This document shows positions 30,135-41,900 of a stretch of DNA of 43,203 nt, in pieces. Position 1 is the first letter of the stretch, and each line of letters begins with the position of its first letter. The stretch is from contig CACRSC010000038.1 in NCBI GenBank assembly GCA_902651635.1, positions 1 to 43,203 on the forward strand. Direction: 5' to 3'. Below the pieces are notes generated by a model that was not told the DNA's origin, did no database searches, and saw nothing but the letters and a program-made list of their open reading frames with translations. This DNA is from Mastigamoeba balamuthi (taxonomy: Eukaryota; Evosea; Mastigamoebida; Mastigamoebidae). Position numbers and translations under genes: made by a program.

Positions 30135-32811
30135 ATGGAGACGAGTCCATACCGCGGCGGGTACAGAAGCGGGGGCTACCGAGGCGGCTTCCGCGGCGGC
30201 ACGCTCCTCCCCTCCCGAGACACACGCGACGTGACGTGGGGGCCGCGTTTCCGCTGACGCGACGTGACGCAACCCAGGCAGAGGCCGCAGCCCAGGCTAC
30301 GTGCAGAGGCCGCCGCTGCAGGGGCCGTCGCCAGCGGAGACGCTGCGCGTGGACCTCAGGCGCTCTCTCGCGCGCCTCGGGGACAAGCCCACGCCGCCAG
30401 CCACTGCGCAGCCCATCGAGACGTAAGAACACGCGCGCAGTTGATCTCACGGGGCCCCCCGCCAAATTGGGCCCCGATAATATCCCGCGGATTCTCACTG
30501 CCGAATGAATCTCCCGCGATTTTTGGATTCCCTGCAGCGATATCACAAAGCTCGCGGACTCCCTGTGTGAGAGCCTCTCGGCCGAGCGAGAGTACATCAT
30601 CTCGAACCTGGTCGAATGGTACAATACAAGCGATTCCCCATCCCGAGCCACAGATGGCGTCGCCAGCGGTTCTCACACGGTTCTCACGCGGGTTCTCGCT
30701 CCCGGGCTGCAGCGGTGCGATGCTTGCGACGAAGGTGCCGTATTACGGGGCGCTGGCAGGCGTGATGTGCACGAAATCCGACGGGCTGGCGGGCGACGTG
30801 GTCGCCAAGGTGCACGAGCAGCTCAGCGCGGCGCTCGGGGCCTCGAACTGGACGCGCGCGAAGCTGCTGCTGCGCTTCGCCGTCGAGCTCTCCAACTCGC
30901 GCGTCCTCACGCTGTCCTCTGTCGCACAGGTCCGCCCAAATCAGCTGATTCGCACCACAGCGCTGGATTTTTTTGCGCCGGAGGATTCCGTCTGGCAATT
31001 CCCATATTTTCAAACCAGTGTACCGTGACGCAACGCAGGCATTCCCCAGCCACGCACACGGGTGTTTATCAACTGACATCTGACGTCTCTGGCGCGCAGC
31101 TGCTGAACACGCTGGTCGAGGCGGCTGCAGCGCTGAAGGACAGCAGCAGGGGCCGCGCAGACCGCTACGCGCACATCGCGCTGATGTCTGCCCCGTGGAT
31201 CTCTGACGCCGCTGCGGCCCACGCCCTCGTGTCGTCTCTCGCGCCGTATATCTCGTCTCGCAGCCCCAGCGCCCTCGACGCCGCGTACCTGCCGTGGCCG
31301 ACGGCCGTCCCCGAGGCGCACGACCCCCTGCGCGCGCTGCACAGCGACCTCAGCGCCTCGCTGGACACGCCGTACGCGCAGCGCACGAGCAGCCTGCTCG
31401 AGGGCACGCTGAGCCAGCTCTCGCCCGTCGACTTCCCCGCCGTCGCTCTCTCCGCCGACCCCGACGCTTCCGACGCGTCTGCGCCGCTCACGAGGCCGAT
31501 GCTGAGGTTCTACGAGGCGCCCGAGGAGGGCTCGGCAGACGCCGGCGGCGGGGCGGGCGAGCTGTACGCCGTGGACCGCTGGGTCGTCGAGGACATGGCC
31601 TGCGACGTCATCGACATCTTCCGCGACAGCGCGCAGCTGTGCGCGCAGCAGCTGCTGCAGCTGCAGGTGCGCGGGCCGCTGCGCCGCGTGCTGGTCGAGG
31701 TGGTGTTCTCGTGCCTGCTGGAGCTGCCGCGCGCGCCCGCGGGCCCCGTGCACTGGGCCGCGCTGCTCGTGGCGCTCGGCAGGATCGACCGCGAGTTCAT
31801 CCCCGAGTCGATACGCGCGGCCAACGCGCTGTACCGCCGCGAGCTGGCGACCATGGACGTCGAGTGCGCCGACAGGTTCAACGACTGGTTCGTCATGTTC
31901 GTGCGCAACTTCAACTACGAGTGGTCGTGGTCGCACTGGGCCGCGCAGGCGCAGCAGAGCCCGCGCCACGCGCAGTTCATCCGCGACGCTGTCGACCGCA
32001 TCCTGCGCGTCTCGCAGTGGGAGAAGCTCTCCAAAGACGCGGACCTCGCGCCGTACCTGCCGGCCGCCAAGCCCGAGCTCTGCCCCGCGATCGAGGGCGA
32101 CGACAGCCTCGCCGAGACGACGCGAGACTTCGCCGCGATGCTCGAGACGACCGAGCCCGCCGCCGCCCGCGAGTGGCTCGAGGCGCGCGCTGACGAGGGC
32201 AAGATCAGCGAGCGGCAGGTGCTCGACGTGCTCACGACGGCGCTGCTCTCGCGCGGCACGATCCTCTCGCGCCTCTGGCGCCTCATCCTCAAGTTCCGCC
32301 CGCTGCTCGTCACGTTCGCCGCGAGCGCCGAGCAGAAGTCGGCGCTGCTCGCCTGCGCGCTCGCGTACTGCCACAGCGCGTCCGTGAGGTTCCACGAGGC
32401 GGTCGACAGGCTGCTCGAGGCGCGCGTGCTGTCGGGGCCCGAGGTGCTCGCGTTCCTGCTGGGCGAGGCCAACGCGGACGCGCTCGTGCGGGCAGACGCC
32501 TGGGAGCTCGTCCGCGACGTGCTGGGGCGCTACAAGGACCAGGAGCTCGCGCCGCTGGCCCAGGCGGCGTTCGTGGGCCTCGTCGATCTGCTGAGCTCGG
32601 CGCCGGAAGAGAAGAAGTCTGGTCTCTGGCACGACACCGTCTCTGGGCGCCTGCTGGAGATCATGCGCTGCGTACGTACTCCCTCCGCTGCCCTCCCCTC
32701 CAGCGCCGCAGCCTAACGGCCCTCGCACAGTACAAGGGCATCCTGTCGTTTGCGGAGTATGCAGACAAGATATCGGCGCTCGGGGCCCCGTTCACTTCGT
32801 TCCTTGCGTGA
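30135..32811 (+). CDS. NCBP1: Nuclear cap-binding protein subunit 1 (CBP80), six exons
   Basis: Firm exons: to 30422, 30538-30618, 30713-30929, 31100-32671, 32731-32811. CBP80 with CBP20 forms the nuclear cap-binding complex that guides splicing, export and decay of Pol II transcripts. Landmarks: ITKLADSLCESL and YYGALAGVMCTKS (first MIF4G-like helical repeats), VPEAHDPLRALHSDL, RWVVEDMACDVIDIF, and the diagnostic DVECADRFNDWFVMFVRNF-YEWSW stretch, which matches the DRFxNWFSxHLxNFxFxWxW motif. The junction of exon 1 (from ATG 30135) is unresolved: either a GC donor after 30198 with acceptor at 30278 (719 aa) or a GT donor after 30235 with acceptor at 30291 (727 aa). Both start with a short Arg/Gly/Tyr-rich leader. 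Human CBP80 has 790 aa. Convergent with POLB at only 125 bp. Confidence 0.9.
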
Positions 32812-32936
32812 GCGAGCTCGAGTCCAGACGGGGCACACAACAGCGAGACCAAGCCGGGATGAACTAATGTGTTGACCAGTGCAGGACAGGTCTCGCCTTC
32901 AGTTGTGCTGTGCTGTGGCCGCGTGCCCGCGAGGGT

Positions 32937-34539
32937 TTACATGCACCTTTGCTCGGGGGTCTTGTAGTCGAGGCCGAGGTAGGCGAAGATGTCCTCTTCC
33001 GAGGAGATCGGCAGCGGGTCCCCGCGTACCCCGGTGGTCCCGACGGGGCACAGGCAGTACTCGTTCAGGAAGAACTTGTTCTTGAGCGCTATCGTGCTCA
33101 TGTACCTGTTGTGCTCTCCGCTCCCGGTGAAGTGCAGCAGCCCGCAGTGGCTGCAGTGCGGACCCCAGTCAGCAGCACGACAAACGAGGCACGGGGTGCT
33201 CACAAGGACTCGGCGGGGAACAGCTTCAAGTCGAGGTGGCGGGCTGGCTTGGAGGGGTCCAGGCGGCAGATGCCCATGAACTGCATGAAGCCCTCCGAGA
33301 TGGTCTCGATCAGGAGGCCGCAAGCGCGTAGTCGAGCCACGAGGTCCGTCAGCAGCCCGCCCGTGTCCTTGCGGTCCTTGCGCTCTGTCGTGTAGTCGGG
33401 GTGCGTCATCAGGACGTCGATGTCGCCTGACTCGGGCAGGCCCCTGCGACTGTGCCGACGCTCCCAAGCTGAGACTCTCCAGACGAGGGAGGGGCGGGGC
33501 ACGCTCACGCACTAGCTGCCGACAGCCTCGCAGGCCAGCCGGGGGTCGACCTTGGCAGCCTCCTTCTTGACGATGGCCTCGATCTGCGCAATCTCCTCCC
33601 TGGGCACCTTCTTCTCCAGGTCCTCGAAGTACTTGAGCCCTGCACGCACGCACCCGTCCAAGACCGTGAGCTCGCTACCCCCCCGGAAACAGCAGCGAGT
33701 TCTGACCAATCCTCTGGTGGTTGTTGAGCTTGCCCTCGATCCTGCGCATGTCGTCGAGCGTGCGTACCTTGTCCTCGTCGACGAACTTCTTCGCGGACTT
33801 GGGCCTGGGGGGCGCCAAACGAACGGAGGGGAAGGGGGCCAGGTCAGAGTGGCGGCAGCCCAGTCGACGCAACGGGGAGGCACAGACCCGACGCCAGGGA
33901 TCCTCGCGATGAGGTTGATGGCCACAGTGCGCTCGTCCCCCCTGGCCTTCTCGATCCTGCCCAGTGAGGCCCGTCAGAAGAGCGACCACTGGCCTGACCG
34001 CTTGGGAAAGGGGGGGGGGGGGGGCATACCTGCCGAGCTTCCCCGTGTCCAGCAGCTCCTGTATCTTCTTCGCTGCGGGGTCCAGCCATCGGGTTACAAC
34101 CGCGAATCACAGCGCGCGACTCTCACCTATTTTCACACCGATTCCGTCGAGTTCTGCCCCCGAGCGCAACCCTGTGAGCGGCAGGCGGACGCGAGGGTGG
34201 GGGGAAGGGGGACGAGCGGCGCACTGCGAGCCTCCTCTCCCGAGGACACGCGCTTGGGGTACGTCCTGAGCGCGTGGATGGCGCGCTGGTACACGTGGAA
34301 CTTGGCCATCTGCCCGCTGTTCTTCTCCGTCACCGCGACCTCTGTGCGCACGGACCACAGTGACAGCGGTGAGGACGCGCGTGGGGGGCTGGACGACCGG
34401 GTGGGCTGGGCGGCGGACCCATGAGGGCGTCGGTGAGGTCCTTGTTCAGGTTCTGTGCGGGCGGCCCTGGGTCCACGCGGCGCTCCTTGGCCGCCGGCGG
34501 GCAGGCCTCGGGGGCCTCGCACTCGCGCTCCCGCTTCAT
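32937..34539 (-). CDS. POLB: DNA polymerase beta (family X), nine exons
   Basis: Model: 34539-34419, 34341-34225, 34171-34127, 34072-34030, 33956-33888, 33804-33707, 33639-33513, 33449-33204, 33150-32937; 359 aa, all phases consistent (human POLB 335 aa). Base-excision-repair polymerase with 5'-dRP lyase. The lyase domain is seen in EKNSGQMAKFHVYQRAIHALRTYPKR, followed by GIGVKIAKKIQELLDTGKL with the Schiff-base lysine region. A helix-hairpin-helix follows (IPGVGPKSAKKFVDE), then HQRIGLKYFEDLEKKVPREE. The catalytic palm has SYRRGLPESGDIDVL with two metal-binding Asp and HLDLKLF with the third. The thumb ends FTGSGEHN and GTTGVRGDPLP. Exon 2's end gives a local SGEEA/SGAEL repeat, so that splice site is less certain. 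The intron at 33957-34029 carries a 15-bp homopolymer G run (C on the gene strand). Confidence 0.92.
34010..34024. repeat. 15-bp poly-G tract in a POLB intron
   Basis: Fifteen consecutive G on the plus strand (C on the gene strand), a few bases inside the 5' splice site of the intron 33957-34029. A likely length-variable tract. Confidence 0.8.
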
Positions 34540-35514
34540 CCGCAGCGGCGCTGACCAGGCGAGAAACAACGGAATGGGGAGCAATATCAGCCAGGGGAGA
34601 TATTTGGGGTCGGTTTTCCTTCTTGATAATTGGATTCAAGCAGCAAGCCACCGCCGCTCGCAATTTTTGCAGAATGAAATAACATACAAATGATATCGCA
34701 CGCACTCCCAGCCATATTTGAGAAAATTGAGTGTACCGTACAAAAATTGATTTCCGACATAATTTCGAGAGGGCTGTCTATCTGCTTGAAAAAAAAGGAT
34801 TCATGTCGTGTGATCAAATTGATTTGAACGAACACATTGCGGGGGGAAGTCTGCATAAGTGTCAGTTTCCTGTACTGCCTGGGTGTGCGCTGCTCTACCT
34901 CCGTCAACGCGCAGGGGGCAGTTGGGGAGGACGTACCACACTCCGGCCAAGCTTAGACGGGGATTGTTGACTTGATTTTCAATTAGGCAGTAAGATGCGT
35001 TCAGTAAATTGGTAAAAATGCGTTGTGCTCCCACTCTCTATCTGTTTACCCCACTTTTCCGCAGCTCTTACTCGCCCGATCACGTGGTTTAGCGAAACGT
35101 GAGCCGGGCTTATGTGTCACGGTGACTGGAGAATTCCATGGAAATCCATCCTGGGAGGGATAATCCAATTGCGAGGCAGAAAAGGGCAACAGCCGCGGGG
35201 TCACAGGGCGACTGGCCCCTCAGATTTCGCCTCCTAGCCCGAATTGGTAGTCCAAGGGGAATAATGACTTGCCTTGCGACCTCGCCCGTGGTGCAGAACG
35301 TGGGAGGTGCAGAATGATCGACTGCTGGCAGCAACCCGTGACGGCACGAGCCGAAAGCGGGCAGGAGCTCCCCACAGCAGACGTCACGGCAGCGAACGAC
35401 CCGGTCCCCCCGGGGGCCGCCGTTACAGCAGAAAAAAAAACAAACTCGCAAGCCGTTCAAGGACAGCGCAGCCCGCGCACAGACAGCAGCAGAACAGACC
35501 ACAGGCAGGAGAAG
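34540..35514. other. 975-bp divergent spacer, AT-rich centre, no gene seen
   Basis: Between the divergent starts of POLB and NmrA-like paralogue 2. The middle (about 34,560-35,100) is distinctly AT-rich compared with the exons. GATATTT is at 34599-34605, about 60 bp upstream of the POLB ATG, and AATATC follows it at 34583-34588. An open frame runs in phase into the NmrA-like gene from about 35269 but starts with TTG and lacks family similarity, so I treat it as leader. No RNA gene recognised. Confidence 0.4.
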
Positions 35515-36381
35515 ATGGCGTACGGAGTGACAGGAGCGAGCGGGCAGCTGGGGAGGCTGGCGGTGCAGCACCTGATGAAGCACGGGGTGGCGGCGGGGGA
35601 GGTGGTGGCGCTGGTGCGGGACCCGGCCAAGGCGGCGGACCTGGCAGCGCTGGGGGTCCGCGTGGCGGCGCTGGACTACACCGCGCCGGCGGAGGAGCAG
35701 GCGCGGGCGCTGCGCGGGGCGGGGGTCAGGCGGCTGCTGCTGGTGTCGTCGGGGGACGCGTTCGGGGACCGCCGCGGGCAGCACCGGGCGGCCATCGCGG
35801 CGGCCAGGGCGGCGGGGGTGGAGTTTGTGGCGTACACGAGCGTCCTCAGGGCGACCGAGACGGCGGCCCCGCTGGCCAGGGACCACAGGGACACCGAGGA
35901 GGCGGTGAGGGGCAGCGGGCTGGCGCACGCGGTCCTGCGCAACGGGTGGTACACGGAGAACATCATCGGCGAGGCCGCGCGCACCGGCGCCGTGACCTCG
36001 TGCGCCGCCGTGCCCTCCCACACCCCCGCGGCCCGCACCGACCTGGCCGAGGCCGCGGCCATCGTGCTGATCAGGGGCCCCGCCGCGTACGCCGGCGCCG
36101 TGCTCGAGCTGGCCGGCGACGACGAGGTGACCCTGCCCCAGATCGCAGACGCCGTCGCCCGCAAGCTCGGCAAGCCCGTCCCCTTCCGCACGGTCACCCC
36201 CGCCGAGGCCCGCGCCGGGCTCGCCCAGGCCCTGCCGGCGCCCCTGCCGGACATCCTGGTCGGCAGCGACGAGGCCCTCGGCAGGGGCGAGCTCACCGAC
36301 AGGTCCGGGACCCTCAGGCAGATCCTGGGCCGCCCCACCACCACCCTCACCCAGGCCGTCGACGCCTTCTTCGCCAAGTGA
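35515..36381 (+). CDS. NmrA-like NAD(P)-binding protein (paralogue 2), intronless
   Basis: 288 aa, single exon. It begins MAYGVTGASGQLGRLAVQHL, a textbook NmrA/HSCARG-like Rossmann start, and continues with VALVRDPAKAADLAALGVR, LLLVSSGDAF, VLRNGWYTENIIGEA, LELAGDDEVTL and an AFFAK end. The catalytic Tyr-x-x-x-Lys of classical short-chain dehydrogenases is absent, as in atypical SDR members of the azoreductase/quinone oxidoreductase type. About two thirds of positions match the paralogue at 3775-4852 by eye. The lack of introns in an intron-rich neighbourhood and the bacterial look of the sequence suggest an origin by gene transfer followed by duplication; that is inference. Confidence 0.9.
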   Translation: MAYGVTGASGQLGRLAVQHLMKHGVAAGEVVALVRDPAKAADLAALGVRVAALDYTAPAEEQARALRGAGVRRLLLVSSGDAFGDRRGQHRAAIAAARAAGVEFVAYTSVLRATETAAPLARDHRDTEEAVRGSGLAHAVLRNGWYTENIIGEAARTGAVTSCAAVPSHTPAARTDLAEAAAIVLIRGPAAYAGAVLELAGDDEVTLPQIADAVARKLGKPVPFRTVTPAEARAGLAQALPAPLPDILVGSDEALGRGELTDRSGTLRQILGRPTTTLTQAVDAFFAK

Positions 36382-36860
36382 GGCGTGCCCGCTCTGGTGC
36401 CGACTGCACTCCCCAAATGAAATACAAGTGCTGTTCGTTGATGTCCGCACAAATCGCTATGCTTATCCCGGATGTCTGGGACACGAGAACACGGCTGACT
36501 TGTAGCTAAGTGTGCTTTTGTCATTCGTGTTATTCCGATTAAATTCAATTAATTGACAGCAATCTGCCGAACGTCGGACAGGCAGCAATGTCGGGCTCTA
36601 TCCGTCCCAGATTTGATTGTGGCATCTGCATTACGATACCATACTGGCAGGTGCGGTGTGGGGTGCCCCACATGATAGCACCAATTGGGAAACCGTTCAC
36701 TTGATTATCGATGCCAGTGAACGAGAGGAAAACGTCTGGAATGACTTGTTCATCGAACACAAAGTTGAACACTATCAAGAGCAGGCTATGAAAAATACAG
36801 TATAAGATGCGATATCTGCGACACCACCCCTATTAGATAATAAACACTGAACCACACAAC
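36382..36860. other. Spacer upstream of the glycoside hydrolase
   Basis: 479 bp of lower GC content. A short perfect inverted repeat GTGGGGTGCCCCAC lies near 36657-36670. No gene or RNA structure recognised; the promoter of the hydrolase should be at the right end. Confidence 0.4.
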
Positions 36861-38351
36861 ATGCCGAATCTCTACATTCCGTGCATTGCACTAGGCATTG
36901 TTGCCTGTGTGGGTGCGTTGGCGTTTCTTTGGTGCCCTAACGGTCACTAACGGGTCTCGCAGTGGCTTCCGTACGTGCCGGTGTTCCGCACAACCTCCGC
37001 TATACTGCAGAGGCCTCCTCGACGGCGGGGTGCACCGGAGTCCCGACCACGCTCAACGGCGACGTGTGGGCTGTGGGAGTCAACTACGCTCAGCACAGCT
37101 GGTCCTCTGGCTGGATGACCGACTTCTGTACCATCGCAGTACCTGTGTGTCCCCTCTTACAGTCTTCGTCCACACAGTCGACAACGATTGGAACACGTGG
37201 GACACCGTGCTTGCCGCTGCCAAGAAGGAGCTCTCAGAGATGAAGAGCAAGGGGGCGCGCGTAGTCCGTTGGTGGATGTTCGCCAGGAGCGATGTCATTC
37301 CGGACACGTGCTGGAACAGCACCATGTTCGCTAAGCTGCCCGACGGGTTTCTGGACCACGTCGAGGAGGCTGTCAACTACGCCAAGAGGTGCACTCGCCC
37401 CCGACTATCAGTTGTCAAGTCCGCACTTTCCCTCACAGAGACGGTTGGTGCTCACACATCAGCATCGGGCTACTGGTGTACCCCGCACTGATGAGCTTCG
37501 ACTGGGGCAAGGGCAACCACCTGCACCCCGAGATCATCAACGACACCGAGGCCAGGCAGTCGTGGATCGACAACGCCATCACCCCCCTCGTCGAGCGCCT
37601 CAAGAGCAATTCGGGTGTGTTTGCGTGGGACCTCTGGAACGAGCCCGAGTGGATCGTCGCCTCCACTGACGGCGGCGAGCCCGGCAACGGCTGCTCGTCG
37701 TTCAAGCTGGCCGACATCAAGGCCCTGATGAACGGAATCCTCTCCATGATGCGCGCCAAGGGTGTCAAGCAGCCGGTGTCCATGGGCAGTGCGAGTCTTA
37801 AGTTCATGACTCAGAAGAAGCTCTGGAACGACCTCGACCTCGACTTCTGGGACTTCCATTGGTACTCGTGGGCGACACCGTACTTCAACCCGCTGCTCTC
37901 CAACGCGTCAGAGGTCATCAGCCCGTCAAAGCCCGTCATCATCGGCGAGATCATGGCGGATCCGTCGCAGGACAGCGTGCTGGCCAGTGCGGCCAACACG
38001 TGGTGCAACGGGCAGATCTGCACTGACCACGGGCGCCTAATCACGAAGCTAGCGAAGCTTGGGTACTCGGGGTACATGCCCTGGTCGTGGACTGACTCGA
38101 GTTCGCTCGCGGAGTCGTACATCGGGAGCCACTTCACCGAGTTCGCTTCTGTCTGCCCTGTGGGGTCAGTCAGTAGCTCGTCAGGCGCCACTCAGATGAC
38201 GAGCGCCTCGATACCAGTGCCCACGTCGCCCTCGTCCGATCCGATCGCCGTGGGCTCATCTGACGAGGACACCATCAAGGCGTCTGCTCAGGAAGTCGCT
38301 GTGGGAATCAGCTGTGCGGTCGTGACGATGGTCTATGCACTGAGCCACTGA
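36861..38351 (+). CDS. Secreted GH5-like glycoside hydrolase with C-terminal anchor signal
   Basis: Model: 36861-36912, 36963-37127, 37178-37388, 37463-38351; 438 aa. It opens with a hydrophobic signal peptide (YIPCIALGIVACVGV). The catalytic (beta/alpha)8 barrel shows clan-A motifs: GARVVRWWMF (strand 2/3), DLWNEPEW with the acid/base Glu near residue 203, FWDFHWYSW, and IIGEIMADP with the nucleophile Glu near residue 305. This is the pattern of GH5 and related beta-mannanases or glucanases; the substrate is not predictable. After the barrel come a Ser/Thr/Pro-rich linker and a C-terminal hydrophobic end (VGISCAVVTMVYALSH) after small residues, which looks like a GPI-attachment signal. So the enzyme is probably surface-bound or secreted and digests wall or plant/fungal polysaccharide. 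Confidence 0.82.
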
Positions 38352-38928
38352 GCTAGTGTGCAGAGTGAATTGAAAATAGCAAAACAGGACCTCGCTGTTT
38401 GAATCTGTTTCCTCTGTGTGGTGTCGTCAGTGCTTTCGCAGGCTCTGCATCACGAGTCGAAGCACGTCGCATCACTAGGAATGTCGGGGAACGCAAAGGA
38501 GAAGCTGTCGCCACTTATGAGGGCTCTCTGTGCCTCCCGCAGCTCTGGTGAAGCGACGGAACGCACTGATACAACTCTCAAGCTGTCATCAGTTACAATT
38601 GGCAGGTCAGCCGCTTATCAGCCGAGGATCGGAAGAGGAACGCAGGGGGAAATTGCTATCGATGTGAAGGAGCGCCAGTGGCCGTGCTAGTGCTACGCTA
38701 GGCCACTCAGCTTGCGACATAGCGAAGGAATGTTGATATTGTGGACAACTATGACAATGCGTCCAAGCCAATCGAATCTCTTCTCCAGATACTTCGAATG
38801 GACACCTTTCGGCCCTTCCGAGGACAATTCCCCTCGGCTTTATCCCGATGTGCGGGTTGCTCTATTTCGGGCGTCCGTGAGAAAAAGTGCCGGAGACGAT
38901 CCGAGTCTTGTAGGACAAAAATAGAGGT
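38352..38928. other. Spacer upstream of the DOMON gene
   Basis: 577 bp with only short frames lacking similarity. It must hold the hydrolase 3' end and the DOMON gene promoter. Nothing else recognised. Confidence 0.4.
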
Positions 38929-41900
38929 ATGGTCATGGCTCACACCGTCGCTGCTCGGCTTGCCCTGCTGTTAGCTGCGCTCTGCGGGGCATGGGCTGCC
39001 GCAGATCTTGCGTGGCGTCGTCAGTACGCCAACTGCGCCAGCTGCTCGCGGGGCAACAGCTCGCTGCCGACGCTCTACATGCTGTGGTCTGTCCGCGGGC
39101 AGTCGATCGATGTCGGAGTCTACGGGGCGGGCACGGGGACGTCGACGTGGATCTTCGGGTACGTTGCTATAGCGTTCCAGGGCGCCGGCAACACCTCCGC
39201 GACCTTCCACTCGGACACCCCAGACATCTGGATGGGCATCGCCAATGGGACCTACGTGCGCTCTCTCGCATATCACGCACCGCATCTCATCTCCTCACCG
39301 CTTCCTTTCCTTTTCCTGACGCGCTCCCGAAATACCGCGATGCTTCAGTGCGCCAACGGGTGTGTAGAGGACGCAGCGGTGACGGGCCCGGGGGTGTGCA
39401 GCTCCACAAGGATCGGTGTGGACCCGGAACAGGACCTGACAGATACCACAGTGAAGATCCCCTCGTACGGAGCAATTCAGTTCGAGTTCTCTCGGCTGCT
39501 GGATACTGGCGACGCGCTGGACACGGTGATCAGCATCACGAAACCGCACGACGTCTACTGGTCCGTGAGGGCAAAGGTCTTCCCTCTCGGCCCCTACCCG
39601 TACCACTCGAAACTCCGCGACAGGCTTCAGATCAACTTCGGCCAGAGCCGGTGGGATCCTGCATGCCCTGCCAAGCCCTGCTACGTCCCCTCGTTGCCCG
39701 CGAGCGCTCTAGGCTGGGGCACTTGCGCGGCAAGCACCAAGAGCGGAACCGCGAACTGCTCTCTTCAGTGCCCGGCGGGGTATGTGGCCGTGCCTGCCAC
39801 GTGCAATCGGGGAACCTGGTCGCCATCGGCACCTTCGTGTCTCCGTGAGCGTCATCGCACATAGTGACCGCTGCTGACGGTTGCTTCTAGGTGTGACCAC
39901 GTGCGCGCTGAGCCTGATCTCGAGCGCGAGTGGGTTCGGGACGTGCTCGCCGCCAGTCTCCAACAACACCAACTGCTCGTACCAGTGCCGCAGCGGATAC
40001 ACTCCTTCACCTGGGCACTGTTCCGACGGTATCTGGGCGCCGAGCCCTGCTTGTGTTGCGCAGCCGTGCACCATCAGCATTGCGACCGTAGCGAACGCCA
40101 CTGGGATGGGAGGGTGTGCTTCGTCGCAGGCCTCTGGCACTCGATGCAACGTTTCGTGTTCTCCCTGTTTCGACAGTATCCCGGGCCTCTGCATCGCATC
40201 TGTTTGGAGCCCTGCTCCAACATGCGCTCGTACGTGTCCACGAGTACAGGCGCAGACTCAATTCTCCTCTTCCCTTTGAAGCACAAAGATGCCATCTGAG
40301 CATACCGGGCTCTGCCGAGTCGTGGGGTACCTGTTCAAACTCTGTTCAGACAGGAGAAACATGCGAGTTCAACTGCTCTGCGGGTTACTATCCAACAAAC
40401 GGGACGTGCCAGTGCATCACTTGGAGCCCGTCTCCGTCATGCGCAGGTGCCCCTTTTTCACGTGTTGCAGACTGACAATTTCTCCAGAGCTGCCGTGCAC
40501 GCTGGCTCTTCCAGATGGACTTGGGTGGGGCACGTGTAACACGTCAGTTTCCAGTAGACAACATTGCTCGTTAGCTTGCAATGGAACGGATTTCGCGATT
40601 CCCGGAATCTGTGATCGTGGAAACTGGATGCGGGCACCTGGATGCAGGAACATTACGGCGAACTGCACCCTCGCGCAGGACCCTGCTTCTACATCGTGGG
40701 GCACGTGCACCAATTCCGTGATCGGAGGATCGAACTGCTCCTTCGTATGTCAGAGTGGCTATACTTCAATTGAGGGGTCCTGTCTTGCCGGTGTCTGGTT
40801 CACTGACCCGGCATGCAATGGTAAGGCGCCATCCTCTTGGGTTTTTGGCTGACTACAAACCTGCATAGCAAACCCCTGCAATTTGACTCTCCCTTCAACA
40901 AGAGAGTATACTGGCAATGGGACGTGCACCTCGTCGGTGCCATCAGGATCGCCTTGCAACTATATTTGCTCCAGCGGCTTCACACCTATCAGTGGTAACT
41001 GCTCCGCTGGCTCTTGGGTGCAGGCGCCTTCATGTGCCGCCTCTCCATGTGCTCTTACAAAGCCAGGGAACGCCGCAAGCCTCGGTAACTGCACTGCAAA
41101 GACTCCCTCGTCTGTTCGATGCCAACTTGCCTGCAACACCGGATACAATGCGGTGACTGGTTTCTGCCTGGAGGGGTCTTGGAGAACGACTCCTGTGTGC
41201 ACTCCGAAGCCGTGCAGGCTGACCGGAATCGCCAACAGTACGAGCATGGGAAACTGCACGGCAACGATGGCATCTGGGTCCAGATGCACGCCGGTCTGTC
41301 CCTCTGGCCTCTTGACCATATCTGGTATATGTTCACTGGGTACTTGGACAAGAATTCCTAAGTGTCAAGGTGAGCCTCAACGATATCTCCCTCTCTGATG
41401 GCACACCTCAGAGCCGATGCCAACTCCGTCATTGGGAAACTGTGTCAACTTGGCGAGGGAACCAGAGCCTTTTCTCTATTTGCTGTGGAATGCGTCCAAC
41501 GGCGTTCTGGAATTTGAGACATTGTCGTGGAAGACTCCGGGATACATAGCCGTGGGCCTCGCGAACACCTCGTTGGCAGGCTTCCACGGATCAATGATTA
41601 AGCTCGTCGTCGGTTTTGCTCCAGGAAAATTCGTCTGACAATCCTGCTCCACACAATTTCTAATGATCTATATAGTGCCCCAATGGAGAAGGATGCGTTT
41701 TGGATGTCCTGGCAATGAACTCTCATGGTGGGGTTGGAGTTAAGACAGATGCGGTGAGGAATGATATTCTGTTCTCCAAGGTGCTCTATGACCGTATGTT
41801 GATCATTCAACGATGTACAAATCTGACTAATGCATTCCTGCTCAGCCTACTCCCAAAGGCTCTACACTCGATTCAGTCTGAACGCCAGCTTCTTCACCAT

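Noticed and set aside
35269-35514. In-frame N-terminal extension of NmrA-like paralogue 2
   Set aside because: It begins at TTG, is low complexity and lacks similarity; the ATG at 35515 adjoins the Rossmann motif directly.
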